This document shows positions 25,335 through 33,938 of a stretch of DNA of 36,956 nt, piece after piece. Position numbers and translations under genes: made by a program. This stretch comes from Corallococcus carmarthensis (GTDB lineage: Bacteria > Myxococcota > Myxococcia > Myxococcales > Myxococcaceae), in the NCBI RefSeq assembly GCF_003611695.1, contig NZ_RAWE01000082.1, positions 1-36,956 of the forward strand, read 5' to 3'. The stretch's first letter is position 1, and every line of letters starts with the position of its first letter. The notes beneath the pieces were generated by a model. It did no database searches, had not been told where the DNA came from, and saw only the letters and a list, made by a program, of their open reading frames with translations.

Positions 25335-26482
25335 CGCGCCCCCGGAAGCTCGTCACCGTCTCGCATTCGTACGTCGTCACGCTCAACCGGCGGCTGGCCA
25401 ACGAGATGACGCGGGTGGGCGCGGGCCGCTGGGACATCACCGCCGTCGCCCCGCGCGCCTTCCATGGAGACCTGGGGCCGCTGGTGCTCCAGCGCGACCC
25501 GTCGGAACCCGTGCGCATCGAAACCGTGCGCGCCTTCCTCAGCCGCTCCCTGCACGGCTTCGTGTACGGCCCGGAGCTGCGCGCTCACCTGTCGCGCGGC
25601 GTGGACCTGGTGCACTCCTGGGAGGAGCCCTATGTGCTCTCCGGCCTGGAGGTGGCCCTGCTGACGCCGCGCCGGGTGCCGCTCGTGTTCTGCACGGCGC
25701 AGAATCTGATCAAGCATTACCCACCGCCCTTCGCGCAGGCGGAGCGCTTCGTCGTGCACCGCGCGTCGGGTTGGGTCGCCTGGGGACAGACGGTGCGGGA
25801 CACGCTCCAGGCGCGCGGCGGCTATCCGCTGCGGCCTTCGCGCTTCATCCCCATGGGCGTGGACGTGGAGCGGTTCCAGCCGGACGCGGCGGCGGGCGAG
25901 GACTTCCGGCGCGCTCAGGGGTGGACGCCGCAAGGCCCGCCCGTGGTGGGTTACCTGGGGCGCTTCGTTCCGGAGAAGGGCGTGCGGCTCCTGATGGACG
26001 CACTCGACGGACTGCGCACGCCCTGGCGCGCCCTCTTCGTCGGAGGAGGCCCGATGGAAGCGACGCTGCGCGAATGGGCCACCCGCCACGGTGATCAGGT
26101 GCGCGTCGTCACGGGTGTGCCGCATGCCAGCGTGCCCCAGACGCTCAATGCCATGGACGTGCTGTGCGCGCCCAGCCAGACGACGCCCCGCTGGAAGGAG
26201 CAGTTCGGCCGCATGCTCGCGGAGGCCTTCGCGTGCGGCGTCCCGGTGCTCGGCAGCGACTCCGGCGAGGTGCCCTTCACGGTGGGAGACGCCGGACACG
26301 TCCTCCCGGAAGCGGACACCGCCGCATGGACCACCACGCTCGGGGACCTGCTGGAGAACCCAGCCACGAGGCAGGAGTGGGCACGCAAGGGCCTCACCCG
26401 GGCACGCACCCACTTCGCCTGGCCGGTGGTCGCACGGGCGCACCTCGACTTCTTCGAGGAAGTGCTCCAGGGCCGGGCCTGA
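25331..26482 (+). CDS. GT4 family glycosyltransferase
   Basis: A 383-aa GT-B enzyme, last of the rightward run. It begins MTRPRKLVTVSHSYVVTLNR. Further markers are LVHSWEEPYVLSGLEVALL, RFIPMGVDVERFQPD, VVGYLGRFVPEKGVRLLMDA and a donor-site motif TPRWKEQFGRMLAEAFACG containing E-x7-E, then VLGSDSGEVPFTVGDAGHV. This PxWKEQFGR form is seen in a recognisable GT4 subgroup. It stops 4 bp before the stop codon of the convergent GT4 gene at 26487, with no obvious terminator between. Confidence 0.9.
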   Translation: MTRPRKLVTVSHSYVVTLNRRLANEMTRVGAGRWDITAVAPRAFHGDLGPLVLQRDPSEPVRIETVRAFLSRSLHGFVYGPELRAHLSRGVDLVHSWEEPYVLSGLEVALLTPRRVPLVFCTAQNLIKHYPPPFAQAERFVVHRASGWVAWGQTVRDTLQARGGYPLRPSRFIPMGVDVERFQPDAAAGEDFRRAQGWTPQGPPVVGYLGRFVPEKGVRLLMDALDGLRTPWRALFVGGGPMEATLREWATRHGDQVRVVTGVPHASVPQTLNAMDVLCAPSQTTPRWKEQFGRMLAEAFACGVPVLGSDSGEVPFTVGDAGHVLPEADTAAWTTTLGDLLENPATRQEWARKGLTRARTHFAWPVVARAHLDFFEEVLQGRA

Positions 26483-26486
26483 GGCC

Positions 26487-27620
26487 TTACGCCTCCAGCC
26501 GGGCCACCAACGCTTCCGCCATCGCATCCCACGTCCAGGAGCGAAGCGCGGAAGACAACGCGGACACGGCGGGCACCCACTTGTCGCCCCGGTGGCGCCA
26601 GTCCTCCAGCCGTCGCACCAGCGCCTCCACGTCGTCCGGATCCTCCAGCAACAGGCCCTGGAGCTCCGGCGGGTAGCGCTCGGCCACGCCCGCCGTTCGG
26701 CTCACCAGCGCGGGAAGGCCCACGCACAGAGCCTCGTGCACGCCCAATCCGTAGGGCTCATAGCGCGTGGGCGCGACCAGCAGATCCGCGGCGGCCAGCA
26801 GGCGCGGCACGTCCGTGCGGAAGCCCAGGAACTGGATGCGCGAGTCCAGACCACGCGCTCGCGCCTCGCGTTGCCATGCCTCCCGCTGCGCGCCCGTCCC
26901 CACCACGCACAGGTCCACGTCCCACGCCGGCCGCGCGCACAAACGCGTCCACGCATCGAAGAGCGTGTCGAAGCCCTTGCGCCTGTCCCCCAGCGCACCG
27001 ACGAACAGCGCCACGCGGCGCTCCTGGGACCAGCCCAGCGCCTCCCGGGACTCACGGCGGAGCGCGGGGGACGTCGGGGGAAAGCGCGAGGGGTCGCCGC
27101 CTAGGTAGACGACGTGGACCCGCGAAGGCTCCACCCCCGTCGCGGCCAGCAGGTCCTGCCGCGTGCGCGCCGAGTTCGCGATGATGATGCGAGCCCGGCG
27201 CAGCGCGCGCCGTTCCCGCTCCAGGAACACGCGGTGGCTCACGAGTCCCTTGAGCCTGCGCAGCGTCCCCCCAGCGGGCTGGGGCGAATGCGCGCCGTGT
27301 ACGTAGTGGACCCAGTTGGCGGCGGGCACCTCGCAGTTGCCTCCGTTGGCCACCACCTGGCCGCCCTCGGCCAGCGTGCGCCGCGCATGGTAGCGGCCCA
27401 CGGCGTCCAGCACCGGTTCGCCCAGCAGGTAGGCATTGGCGGGCTTGGGCACGCGGATGAAGCGCACGTTCGGGTAGCGCAGGAGCGAGTCCTCCACCCG
27501 GTGCGCCACCAGCCGCACGGGCCCGCCCTGGCGCGCGAGCCAGTCCGCCAGCGCGAGGTTCGCGCGATCCATGCCCCCGGTGGAGGCGAAATCACCGGCG
27601 ATGAGCGTGTACGGTCGCAT
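26487..27620 (-). CDS. GT4 family glycosyltransferase
   Basis: A 377-aa GT-B enzyme, last gene of the leftward wzc operon. It starts MRPYTLIAGDFASTGGMDRA with the glycine-rich acceptor loop. NWVHYVHGAHSPQ and RIIIANSARTRQDLL mark the N-terminal domain; VALFVGALGDRRKGFDTLF and the E-x7-E motif RYEPYGLGVHEALCVG mark the donor domain. The ATG at 27620 overlaps the end of wzy by 29 bp; an alternative ATG at 27647 would overlap by 56 bp. Either way translation is probably coupled to wzy. Confidence 0.9.
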   Translation of the reverse strand: MRPYTLIAGDFASTGGMDRANLALADWLARQGGPVRLVAHRVEDSLLRYPNVRFIRVPKPANAYLLGEPVLDAVGRYHARRTLAEGGQVVANGGNCEVPAANWVHYVHGAHSPQPAGGTLRRLKGLVSHRVFLERERRALRRARIIIANSARTRQDLLAATGVEPSRVHVVYLGGDPSRFPPTSPALRRESREALGWSQERRVALFVGALGDRRKGFDTLFDAWTRLCARPAWDVDLCVVGTGAQREAWQREARARGLDSRIQFLGFRTDVPRLLAAADLLVAPTRYEPYGLGVHEALCVGLPALVSRTAGVAERYPPELQGLLLEDPDDVEALVRRLEDWRHRGDKWVPAVSALSSALRSWTWDAMAEALVARLEA

Positions 27621-29037
27621 TCCGGTACGCACTGAAGAACGCCCCATTGAGCAGCCAGAACTCCATGCCCATCTGGCTCATGAAGAACGGGTAGCTGAAG
27701 GTGAGCGCCACGGCGCCCAGGTCATAGGCGAACAGCAGGCTGCCCCACAGCCAGAAGTCACCCCGGGTGTCGTCGCGGCGGATGGCCACCCGGAAGCTCC
27801 ACAGCATCGTCAGCAGCAGGGCCAGGGGATAGAAGAGGACGGCCAATAGCCCGCCGTCGTAGACCCACGCCGTCCATTGGATCTCCGCCCACAGCGGGGG
27901 CTGGTTCCGGTCGCTGTTGTCGCCGAAGTAGGCGTTGGCCATGCCGTAGCGGCCCAGCCCCGCGCCCAGCGGGTATTCCGGCAGGCGCTCCCCGAAGGTG
28001 TCATCCAGGAAGTGACCGCGGTTGCCCTGATACACTTGGCCGGGATCCGACGCGGTGAGGGTGCTCCAGCGGGCCAGCACCGCGTCGCCTCCGACCGCGA
28101 CGGCCCACCCGAAGGCGCCCACCGCGAGTCCGCCCACCACCGCGGTCAGCACCACCAGCCGCATCAGCCGTCCGCCCAGCATCAGCACCAGGGCCATGGC
28201 CACCATGCACACCAGCAGCGTCACCGCCGCCGCGCGCACCTGGCACAGGTACAGGCTCAACATCCCCATCCCGATGCCCGCCACGCCCAGCACCGTCTTC
28301 CACCGGCCCCGGGGGCCCAGGAACAACGCGCCCCCGAGCAGGACCGAATAGAAGGCACCGGTCGCGGCGCCGCCCGGCAGGTCCGTCAGGCCCATGGGCC
28401 TGAAGACGCGTGCGCCGCTGGCCGTCTCGAACTGGAGGCTCCGGACGTAGGCGTCCCCCTGGCCTTCGATGACGCTGGACAACGCGGGCTGGAAGCGGCC
28501 CGGGAAGTACACCTGGAGGACGCCCAGGGTCGCGCTCGCCATGTTGAACAGGAACAGCATCAGGACGATGCGCTGAAACATCTTCTCGTCGATGCGCAGC
28601 CGGCTGGCCCAAAACACCGGCGCGAACACGGAAGCCTGGATGCCCAGTTGGACCGCCGCCGCCACCGCGCTGGTCGTGCCGGGCTGGAAGAAGTTGAGCG
28701 CCGTCACGCCCAGGAAGGCCAGCAGGAAGGGCTTCGCCGGGTGCTTGAGGCGCGGGCCCTTCGCCAGCACCAGCAGCGCCAGGCTCGTGCCGAACGCCAG
28801 GATGCGGAACACCACGCGCACCGGAGCCAGCGCCTCCACCAGCAGCGCGAGCTGGCAGACGAACAGCAGCGCGATGAAGGCCACCACCACGCGCCCCGAG
28901 CCAAGGAACGCCGTGGGAGTTCCCCCCCCCGGACCCGGCACGGCCTGCGTCGTCACGGGGGGTGGTGCGCGGCGCACGTAGCGCTGGTGCAGCACACCGG
29001 GCCCCCGGAGCTGGGGACGAGGACTGGCGCCCCTCAT
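27592..29037 (-). CDS. wzy: Wzy-like O-antigen/exopolysaccharide polymerase
   Basis: A 481-aa polytopic membrane protein with about 10-11 TM segments, beginning after a Pro/Arg-rich cytoplasmic tail of about 45 residues. A large periplasmic loop (about 325-390) carries QGNRGHFLDDTFGERLPEYP and LGAGLGRYGMANAYFGDNSD, matching the O-antigen ligase/polymerase superfamily layout (LGAGLGRY-type motif). It would polymerise flipped repeat units in the periplasm. Its ATG overlaps the stop of the upstream GT4 gene (ATGA) and its end overlaps the next gene. A run of nine G bases falls in codons 36-39. The family is poorly conserved, so assignment rests on topology and operon context. Confidence 0.8.
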   Translation of the reverse strand: MRGASPRPQLRGPGVLHQRYVRRAPPPVTTQAVPGPGGGTPTAFLGSGRVVVAFIALLFVCQLALLVEALAPVRVVFRILAFGTSLALLVLAKGPRLKHPAKPFLLAFLGVTALNFFQPGTTSAVAAAVQLGIQASVFAPVFWASRLRIDEKMFQRIVLMLFLFNMASATLGVLQVYFPGRFQPALSSVIEGQGDAYVRSLQFETASGARVFRPMGLTDLPGGAATGAFYSVLLGGALFLGPRGRWKTVLGVAGIGMGMLSLYLCQVRAAAVTLLVCMVAMALVLMLGGRLMRLVVLTAVVGGLAVGAFGWAVAVGGDAVLARWSTLTASDPGQVYQGNRGHFLDDTFGERLPEYPLGAGLGRYGMANAYFGDNSDRNQPPLWAEIQWTAWVYDGGLLAVLFYPLALLLTMLWSFRVAIRRDDTRGDFWLWGSLLFAYDLGAVALTFSYPFFMSQMGMEFWLLNGAFFSAYRNATVHAHRR

Positions 29038-30275
29038 GAGGCGGGCTCCCGCTCCACGGAGCGCACCGCGCCCTCCAGCGCCTCCAGGAACGAGGCCGGC
29101 GCGCTCAGCGCCTGCGCGCGAGAAGGGCCACCGTTGCCCAGCCTCCGTCGGGCCGCTTCATTCTCGATGAGCTCACGCAGCGCCTGGGCCAGGGCCTCCG
29201 GCTTCGGAGGCACGAGCACGCCGCAGGACGCATCGACGATCTCCAGCGGTCCACCCAGCGCGGTGGTGACCACGGGAAGCCCGGCGTAGAGCGCCTCCAC
29301 GAACGCCAGGCCAAAAGGCTCCGGCCCGGTGTTGGGCTGACAGTGCACCTCCGCGGCGCGCAGCAGGCGGGGTACATCCGAGCGCTGTCCCAGGAAGCGC
29401 ACGCGCTCCCCGAGACCCAGCGCGGAAGACTGGGCCTTCAAGCCCTCTTCGTAGGCGACCTCTTCCGGACGCTGCGCGCCGCCAGCGAACCACGCCTTCC
29501 AGCGAGGCACCTGGCGCAGCCGGCCCAGCGCTTCGAGGAGCAGCCGCTGCCCCTTCCACTCCTGCATGCGGCTGGCGTGGACGATGACGACCTCCGCCGC
29601 GTCCGTGCCCAGCTCGCCTCGGAGCGAAGTCCGTTCGGAAGCAGTGAGGCCCGGACCACCATCCTGAACGGGAGGATGGAGCACGCGCCACGGCGTGCGC
29701 GGATACACGCTCGAAAGCGTGCTCGCGGTGTAGCGGCTGTTGCACAGCGCCAGGTCCGGCGAGGTGACGCGAGCCCACCGTTCCACCCAGTGCGCGCCAG
29801 AAAGCGCGTCGTGCTGGAAGAAGAGCAACGGAACACCGGCCGTGCGCACCACCGGCCCGAAGAGGGCCTGAGGCCACGCCGCGTGACACACCACCGCGTC
29901 AAAGTGCTCTCGCTGGAGCAGCGCCATCAGCGAGCGTCGAGCCTCCCAGACAAGCCAGGGACGGCTCACCTTCGCGGGCCCTAGCAGCGTCAACGGTGCG
30001 CCCGCCGCGCGAAGCTCCTCCGCGATGCGTCCCTCGAAGCAGAGCGCGAACGCATGCACCGCGCCGCCCTTCCGGTCCGCGCTCGCGAGCGCCAGGGTGC
30101 GCAGCAGCGTCTCGACGCCACCGTAGAGGTTGCCGCTGGACACATGCAGCACTCGCATCGGCATACCGCTGGAAACGCGCGGTTCGCGCGAAGCAGCGCC
30201 ACCATTGGACGCACGTGAGGCGGTGCCTCCGTCCTCCGCGTGACTGTCACGATGCGACTCGCGAGACCCGTGCAT
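29034..30275 (-). CDS. GT4 family glycosyltransferase with low-complexity N-terminal tail
   Basis: A 413-aa GT-B enzyme. The GT fold begins at MRVLHVSSGNLYGGVETLLR (about residue 40). Before it lies a hydrophilic Ser/His/Gly/Arg-rich tail. ATG 30275 is chosen because AAGG lies 7 nt upstream and the start then falls 10 nt after the preceding stop; ATG 30158 or 30164 would give a protein without the tail, and the ATG at 30320 would overlap the previous gene. The donor domain shows VVIVHASRMQEWKGQRLLLE and the E-x7-E motif GPEPFGLAFVEALYAG. It is third in the wzc operon and overlaps wzy by 4 bp. Confidence 0.85.
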   Translation of the reverse strand: MHGSRESHRDSHAEDGGTASRASNGGAASREPRVSSGMPMRVLHVSSGNLYGGVETLLRTLALASADRKGGAVHAFALCFEGRIAEELRAAGAPLTLLGPAKVSRPWLVWEARRSLMALLQREHFDAVVCHAAWPQALFGPVVRTAGVPLLFFQHDALSGAHWVERWARVTSPDLALCNSRYTASTLSSVYPRTPWRVLHPPVQDGGPGLTASERTSLRGELGTDAAEVVIVHASRMQEWKGQRLLLEALGRLRQVPRWKAWFAGGAQRPEEVAYEEGLKAQSSALGLGERVRFLGQRSDVPRLLRAAEVHCQPNTGPEPFGLAFVEALYAGLPVVTTALGGPLEIVDASCGVLVPPKPEALAQALRELIENEAARRRLGNGGPSRAQALSAPASFLEALEGAVRSVEREPAS

Positions 30276-30285
30276 GCGCGGACCT

Positions 30286-31530
30286 TCAGCGCCCGCCCGC
30301 GACGTGCCGGACGGAGGCATCGCTCCGCTCCTCCGCCACGGGCCGGCGTCCGAGCGCCTCCGCGTACAACTCCAGGCTGCGCGACGCCATCACGTCATGG
30401 GCGAACTCCGCCCGCGCACGCTCCTGCGCCCCACGCGACAGCCGCTCCCGCAGGCCCGGCTCTTCCACCAACCGGCGCGCCGCCGCCGCCAGCGCCCGCG
30501 CATCACCCACCGGCACCGTGAGCCCGGTGCGCTCGTGCAGGCTCACCCACGCCACACCGGAGTCCGGCACGGCGGTGTTGAGCACGGGCAATCCACTCGC
30601 CAGCGCCTCCACCTGCGACAGGCCATACGCCTCGCTGCGCGCGTTGCTCGGGAACCACAGGGCCGTCGCGGCCCGGTACGCGCCCGCCAGTTGCTCCGGC
30701 GACAGGTAGCCCGCCCACGTCACGCGAGACTCGATGCCCAGCGCCTTCGCCCGCGCGCGGCCTTCCTGCGCCAGCGGCCCCTCGCCCACGATGACCAGCC
30801 TGCCCGGCGCGTGCACCAGCGCCTCCAGCGCCGTGAACAACCCCTTGTAGTAGACGAGCCGCCCCACCATCAGCCACAGCGGCCCGCCCGCGGCCTCCGC
30901 CGTCCAGCGCGCCTGCGCCTCGCGCGCCTCCGCGGAAGGCTGCCGCAGGTACGACTCCAGCTCGATGCCCAGCGGCAGCACCCGCACCTTCGACTTGAAC
31001 GTGGACAGGAGCGACGAGCCGCGCACGTACGCGTCGCTCGTGGCCAGCAGCCGCGCCGCGCGCGAGTACAGCATCCACTCGAAGGGACGGAACAGCGCGC
31101 CCGCGACCTTCTGCCGGATGATGTCGCTCTGGTGCGTCACCACCACCGCGGGCAGCCGCGGCACCGCGTCCAGCGCCAGCACCATGCTCGGGTTGGGCAC
31201 ATGCAGGTGCACCACGTCCACGCCCCGCGCCAGCGCACGCCGGAGCACGAACGGCAGCGACGGCATCACGTCCATGCGCGCCACGGACGCAAGCCGTCCC
31301 AGGCGCACCACGCGCACCGGCCCGTCCCATTCCTCACGCGTGGGACTGCGGCCGTGGAACTCGTGGCTCGTGCCGGTGCCATCCACGGAATGGTTCGCGC
31401 ACAGCACCTCCACCTGCGCGCCCAGCGAGGCCTGCGCCCGCGCCAGCGTGCGAACGTGCGCCTCCATGCCGCCGGAGGCCGGAGGGTAGAACTTCCCCAG
31501 GTGCAGCACCCGCAGGCCCGCGCCCTTCAC
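30286..31530 (-). CDS. GT4 family glycosyltransferase
   Basis: A 414-aa GT-B enzyme. GTG 31530 overlaps the wzc stop as GTGA, giving the N-terminus VKGAGLRVLHLGKFYPPASG, typical of GT4 proteins with the PPxxGGME loop. VVHLHVPNPSMVLAL, VVVTHQSDIIRQK and RVLPLGIELESYL follow, then PLWLMVGRLVYYKGLFTALE and the E-x7-E motif NARSEAYGLSQVEALASG. It is second in the wzc operon. The HLHVPNP and HQSDI motifs resemble those of mannosyltransferase-like GT4 enzymes, but the donor cannot be assigned from this. Confidence 0.92.
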   Translation of the reverse strand: MKGAGLRVLHLGKFYPPASGGMEAHVRTLARAQASLGAQVEVLCANHSVDGTGTSHEFHGRSPTREEWDGPVRVVRLGRLASVARMDVMPSLPFVLRRALARGVDVVHLHVPNPSMVLALDAVPRLPAVVVTHQSDIIRQKVAGALFRPFEWMLYSRAARLLATSDAYVRGSSLLSTFKSKVRVLPLGIELESYLRQPSAEAREAQARWTAEAAGGPLWLMVGRLVYYKGLFTALEALVHAPGRLVIVGEGPLAQEGRARAKALGIESRVTWAGYLSPEQLAGAYRAATALWFPSNARSEAYGLSQVEALASGLPVLNTAVPDSGVAWVSLHERTGLTVPVGDARALAAAARRLVEEPGLRERLSRGAQERARAEFAHDVMASRSLELYAEALGRRPVAEERSDASVRHVAGGR

Positions 31531-33719
31531 GACGGCGCCACCCCGCCCTTCGGTTCGTCCTGCGTCGGGCCGTAGCCCTGATAGCCCAGGTACGTGTCGC
31601 CGTAGCGCGGCTGCCGCAGGTCCACGTCGTTGAGGATGGCGCCGAACATCCGCGCCTGCACATCCGCCAGCGAGCGCAGCGCGCGCTTCGCGGCGCCCCG
31701 GTCCGTCCGGCCCGCCTTGAGCACCATCACCACGCCGTCCGCCTGCGTGGCCAGCACCGCCGCGTCCACCACGGCATTGAGCGGCGGGCTGTCCAGGATG
31801 ATGCGGTCGAACTTCTCCCCCGCCGTGCGCAGCAGTTCCTTGAAGGCACGCGTGTGCAGCAGCTCCGCGGGGTTCGGCGGCAGCGGGCCACACGGCAGCA
31901 CGAAGAGGTTGGGCACCTCCGTGCTCTTCACCGCCTTGTCCAGCGAACCCTCGCCCACCACCAGCGAGCTGATGCCCAGGTCGTTGGGCACGCCGAACGC
32001 GCGGTGCAGCCGGGGCCGGCGCATGTCCGTGTCCAGCAGGAGCACGCGGTTGCCACTCTGGGCCATGGCCACGCCCAGGTTGATGCACGTGGTGGACTTG
32101 CCCTCCTGCGGGCCGCTGGACGTCACCACCAGCGTCTTGCAGGGATGGTCCGGCGACATGAACAGCAGATTGGTGCGCACCGCGCGGCAGCACTCCGCCA
32201 CCGCCGAGCGCGGGGCGCGGTGCACGTACAGGTCGCGGTCGCCCGGCGCCTTCGTCGCCTCCATGCGCGGCACCACGCCCAGGAATGCCAGGCCCAGCAC
32301 GTCCTCCACGTCCGCCTGCGACCCGACGGTGTTCTCCAGCATCTCCAGGAACAGCGCCACGCCCAGCCCCAGGAGCAGCCCCATCACCCAGCCCACCATC
32401 AGGTTGCGCCGCGTGTGCGGCCGCACCGGCACCAGCACCGGCTGCGCGGCGTCCAGCACGCGCACGTTGCTCGTGCGCAGGAGCCCCGACAGCTCGATGT
32501 CCTTCAGCCGCTTGAGCACCAGCTCATACAGGCGCTGGTTGTTGTCCGACTCGCGCTGGAGCCGTCCGTACTCGATGGCCTTCTTGTTCACCTGGAAGGC
32601 CTCGGCCTTCGTCTCGTCCAGCAGCTTGTTGAGGTTCTTCTCCTCGCCCTGCGCCTCCGCCAGCTGCGTCTCCGCCGAGCGCACCACGTTGGTCAGGCTC
32701 TTGAGCAGGTCGTCGCGCACGACCTCCAGCTTGCGGTTGCACTCCAGCAGCTTCGGGTGCTCCGGCAGGTAGCGCTCGGTCAGCTCCGCGCACGCGGCCT
32801 TCTGCTCGCCGTAGCGCGATTTGAGATCTTGGATGGGCCCGTCCTTCGCGCCGGGCACGGCCTCCGCCCACGTCTCGTCGTTGCCCGCGTCCTTGCGCAG
32901 CCGGTGGATGGCGTCCACGCGCGCCTGCTGCGCCGCGATGCGCGTGCGCACCTCGGTGAGCTTCAGGTTGTACGAGTTGATCCGCTCGCTGACGATGGAC
33001 AGCCGCGACTCCAGCGACGTGGACAGCATGTCCGCGTCCTTCTTCAGGTCGTAGACGGCCATCTCGCCGGCCTTGGACTGGCGGCCCAGCTCATCCAGGC
33101 GCCCCTCCAGCCACGTGCGCGCCTCCTCCGTGGTGCGCAGCTTGAGCGCCAGGTTCTCCGCCATGTACGCGGCGGCCACCTCGTTGGAGAGCAGCGCCGC
33201 GCGCACCGGGTCCACGTCCTCCACCCCGATGTTCATCACCCGCGAGTCCTTGCCGGGCACCACCTGGATGCGCGAGCGCAGAAGCCCCACCGCGTCCGCG
33301 CCCTCCAGCGCCTTCGCGCGTGTCGTGGGGTCCTGATCCGGCGGCAGACCCAGGAAGGACGCGTCCTTCGAAAGCCCCAGCCGGTCCACCACGCGGCTGG
33401 CCACCGCGCGCGAGGTGATGATCTCGCTCTGCGTGGCGTAGTACTCCTTGTTGAACCAGTAGTTGCTGCGCTCCTCCCCCATCACCTCCTTCACCTCGCC
33501 GTCGAGGATGCGCGGCGCGGTGACGTCGATGATGAGCGAGGTGCTGGCCGCGAAGATGCGCGGCTGCCGCAGCGTCCAGGCCGCCGTGAGCGCGGTGACC
33601 CCCAACGCCACCCCGAGCATCACCCACCGCCGGCGCCAGACGCCCCGCACCCGGTGCATCACGCTCGCGGACGTCGCGCCGGGAGCCCCACCGGCCGGGT
33701 CCAACACCGTTCCTTCCAC
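31527..33719 (-). CDS. wzc: Wzc-type polysaccharide co-polymerase fused to BY-kinase
   Basis: A 730-aa inner-membrane protein that controls chain length and export by tyrosine phosphorylation. TM1 (about 32-48) is followed by the periplasmic Wzz domain and a long coiled coil (about 195-405), TM2 (439-459), then the cytoplasmic kinase with Walker A SSGPQEGKSTT (Lys541), Walker A' VLLLDTDMRRP (Asp563, Asp565) and Walker B RIILDSPP (Asp643). The C-terminal tail has four tyrosines (706, 710, 713, 716), the usual autophosphorylation cluster. GTG 33719 is chosen because GGAGAG lies upstream; the frame is open much further upstream but without family features. It heads the leftward five-gene operon. 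By position it matches wzcB/btkB of the M. xanthus BPS locus, as I recall. Confidence 0.93.
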   Translation of the reverse strand: MEGTVLDPAGGAPGATSASVMHRVRGVWRRRWVMLGVALGVTALTAAWTLRQPRIFAASTSLIIDVTAPRILDGEVKEVMGEERSNYWFNKEYYATQSEIITSRAVASRVVDRLGLSKDASFLGLPPDQDPTTRAKALEGADAVGLLRSRIQVVPGKDSRVMNIGVEDVDPVRAALLSNEVAAAYMAENLALKLRTTEEARTWLEGRLDELGRQSKAGEMAVYDLKKDADMLSTSLESRLSIVSERINSYNLKLTEVRTRIAAQQARVDAIHRLRKDAGNDETWAEAVPGAKDGPIQDLKSRYGEQKAACAELTERYLPEHPKLLECNRKLEVVRDDLLKSLTNVVRSAETQLAEAQGEEKNLNKLLDETKAEAFQVNKKAIEYGRLQRESDNNQRLYELVLKRLKDIELSGLLRTSNVRVLDAAQPVLVPVRPHTRRNLMVGWVMGLLLGLGVALFLEMLENTVGSQADVEDVLGLAFLGVVPRMEATKAPGDRDLYVHRAPRSAVAECCRAVRTNLLFMSPDHPCKTLVVTSSGPQEGKSTTCINLGVAMAQSGNRVLLLDTDMRRPRLHRAFGVPNDLGISSLVVGEGSLDKAVKSTEVPNLFVLPCGPLPPNPAELLHTRAFKELLRTAGEKFDRIILDSPPLNAVVDAAVLATQADGVVMVLKAGRTDRGAAKRALRSLADVQARMFGAILNDVDLRQPRYGDTYLGYQGYGPTQDEPKGGVAPS

Positions 33720-33938
33720 GTCACGTCTCTCCGGAAGTGGCTGCCGCGGGCGGTCTCCACCGGCCCGAAGACCTCCGGACCCGACCTGCACCCACATCGC
33801 GCTGGGGGAATAACATCTGGAGCGTGCAACGGGCGGGGCGGGTTGTCCATCCGACGGACGCCGCCTGGATGCCCCTCGTCCATCCGATCCGGTCCGTGAA
33901 CGCGCACCCTGGAAGCGCCTGTGGTAGTGAGCGGCGCC
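33720..33938. promoter_or_regulatory. Divergent control region between wzc and the GT2-methyltransferase gene
   Basis: This 219-bp gap must contain promoters for both directions. A 10-bp direct repeat GTCCATCCGA occurs at 33845-33854 and 33878-33887, 33 bp apart (about three helical turns). A relatively AT-rich patch GGAATAACATCT lies near 33809-33820. I could not assign -10/-35 elements with confidence. Confidence 0.45.

Noticed and set aside
31854-33899. A 681-codon plus-strand open frame
   Set aside because: Antisense to wzc; Arg/His/Gln-rich with no recognisable motif.
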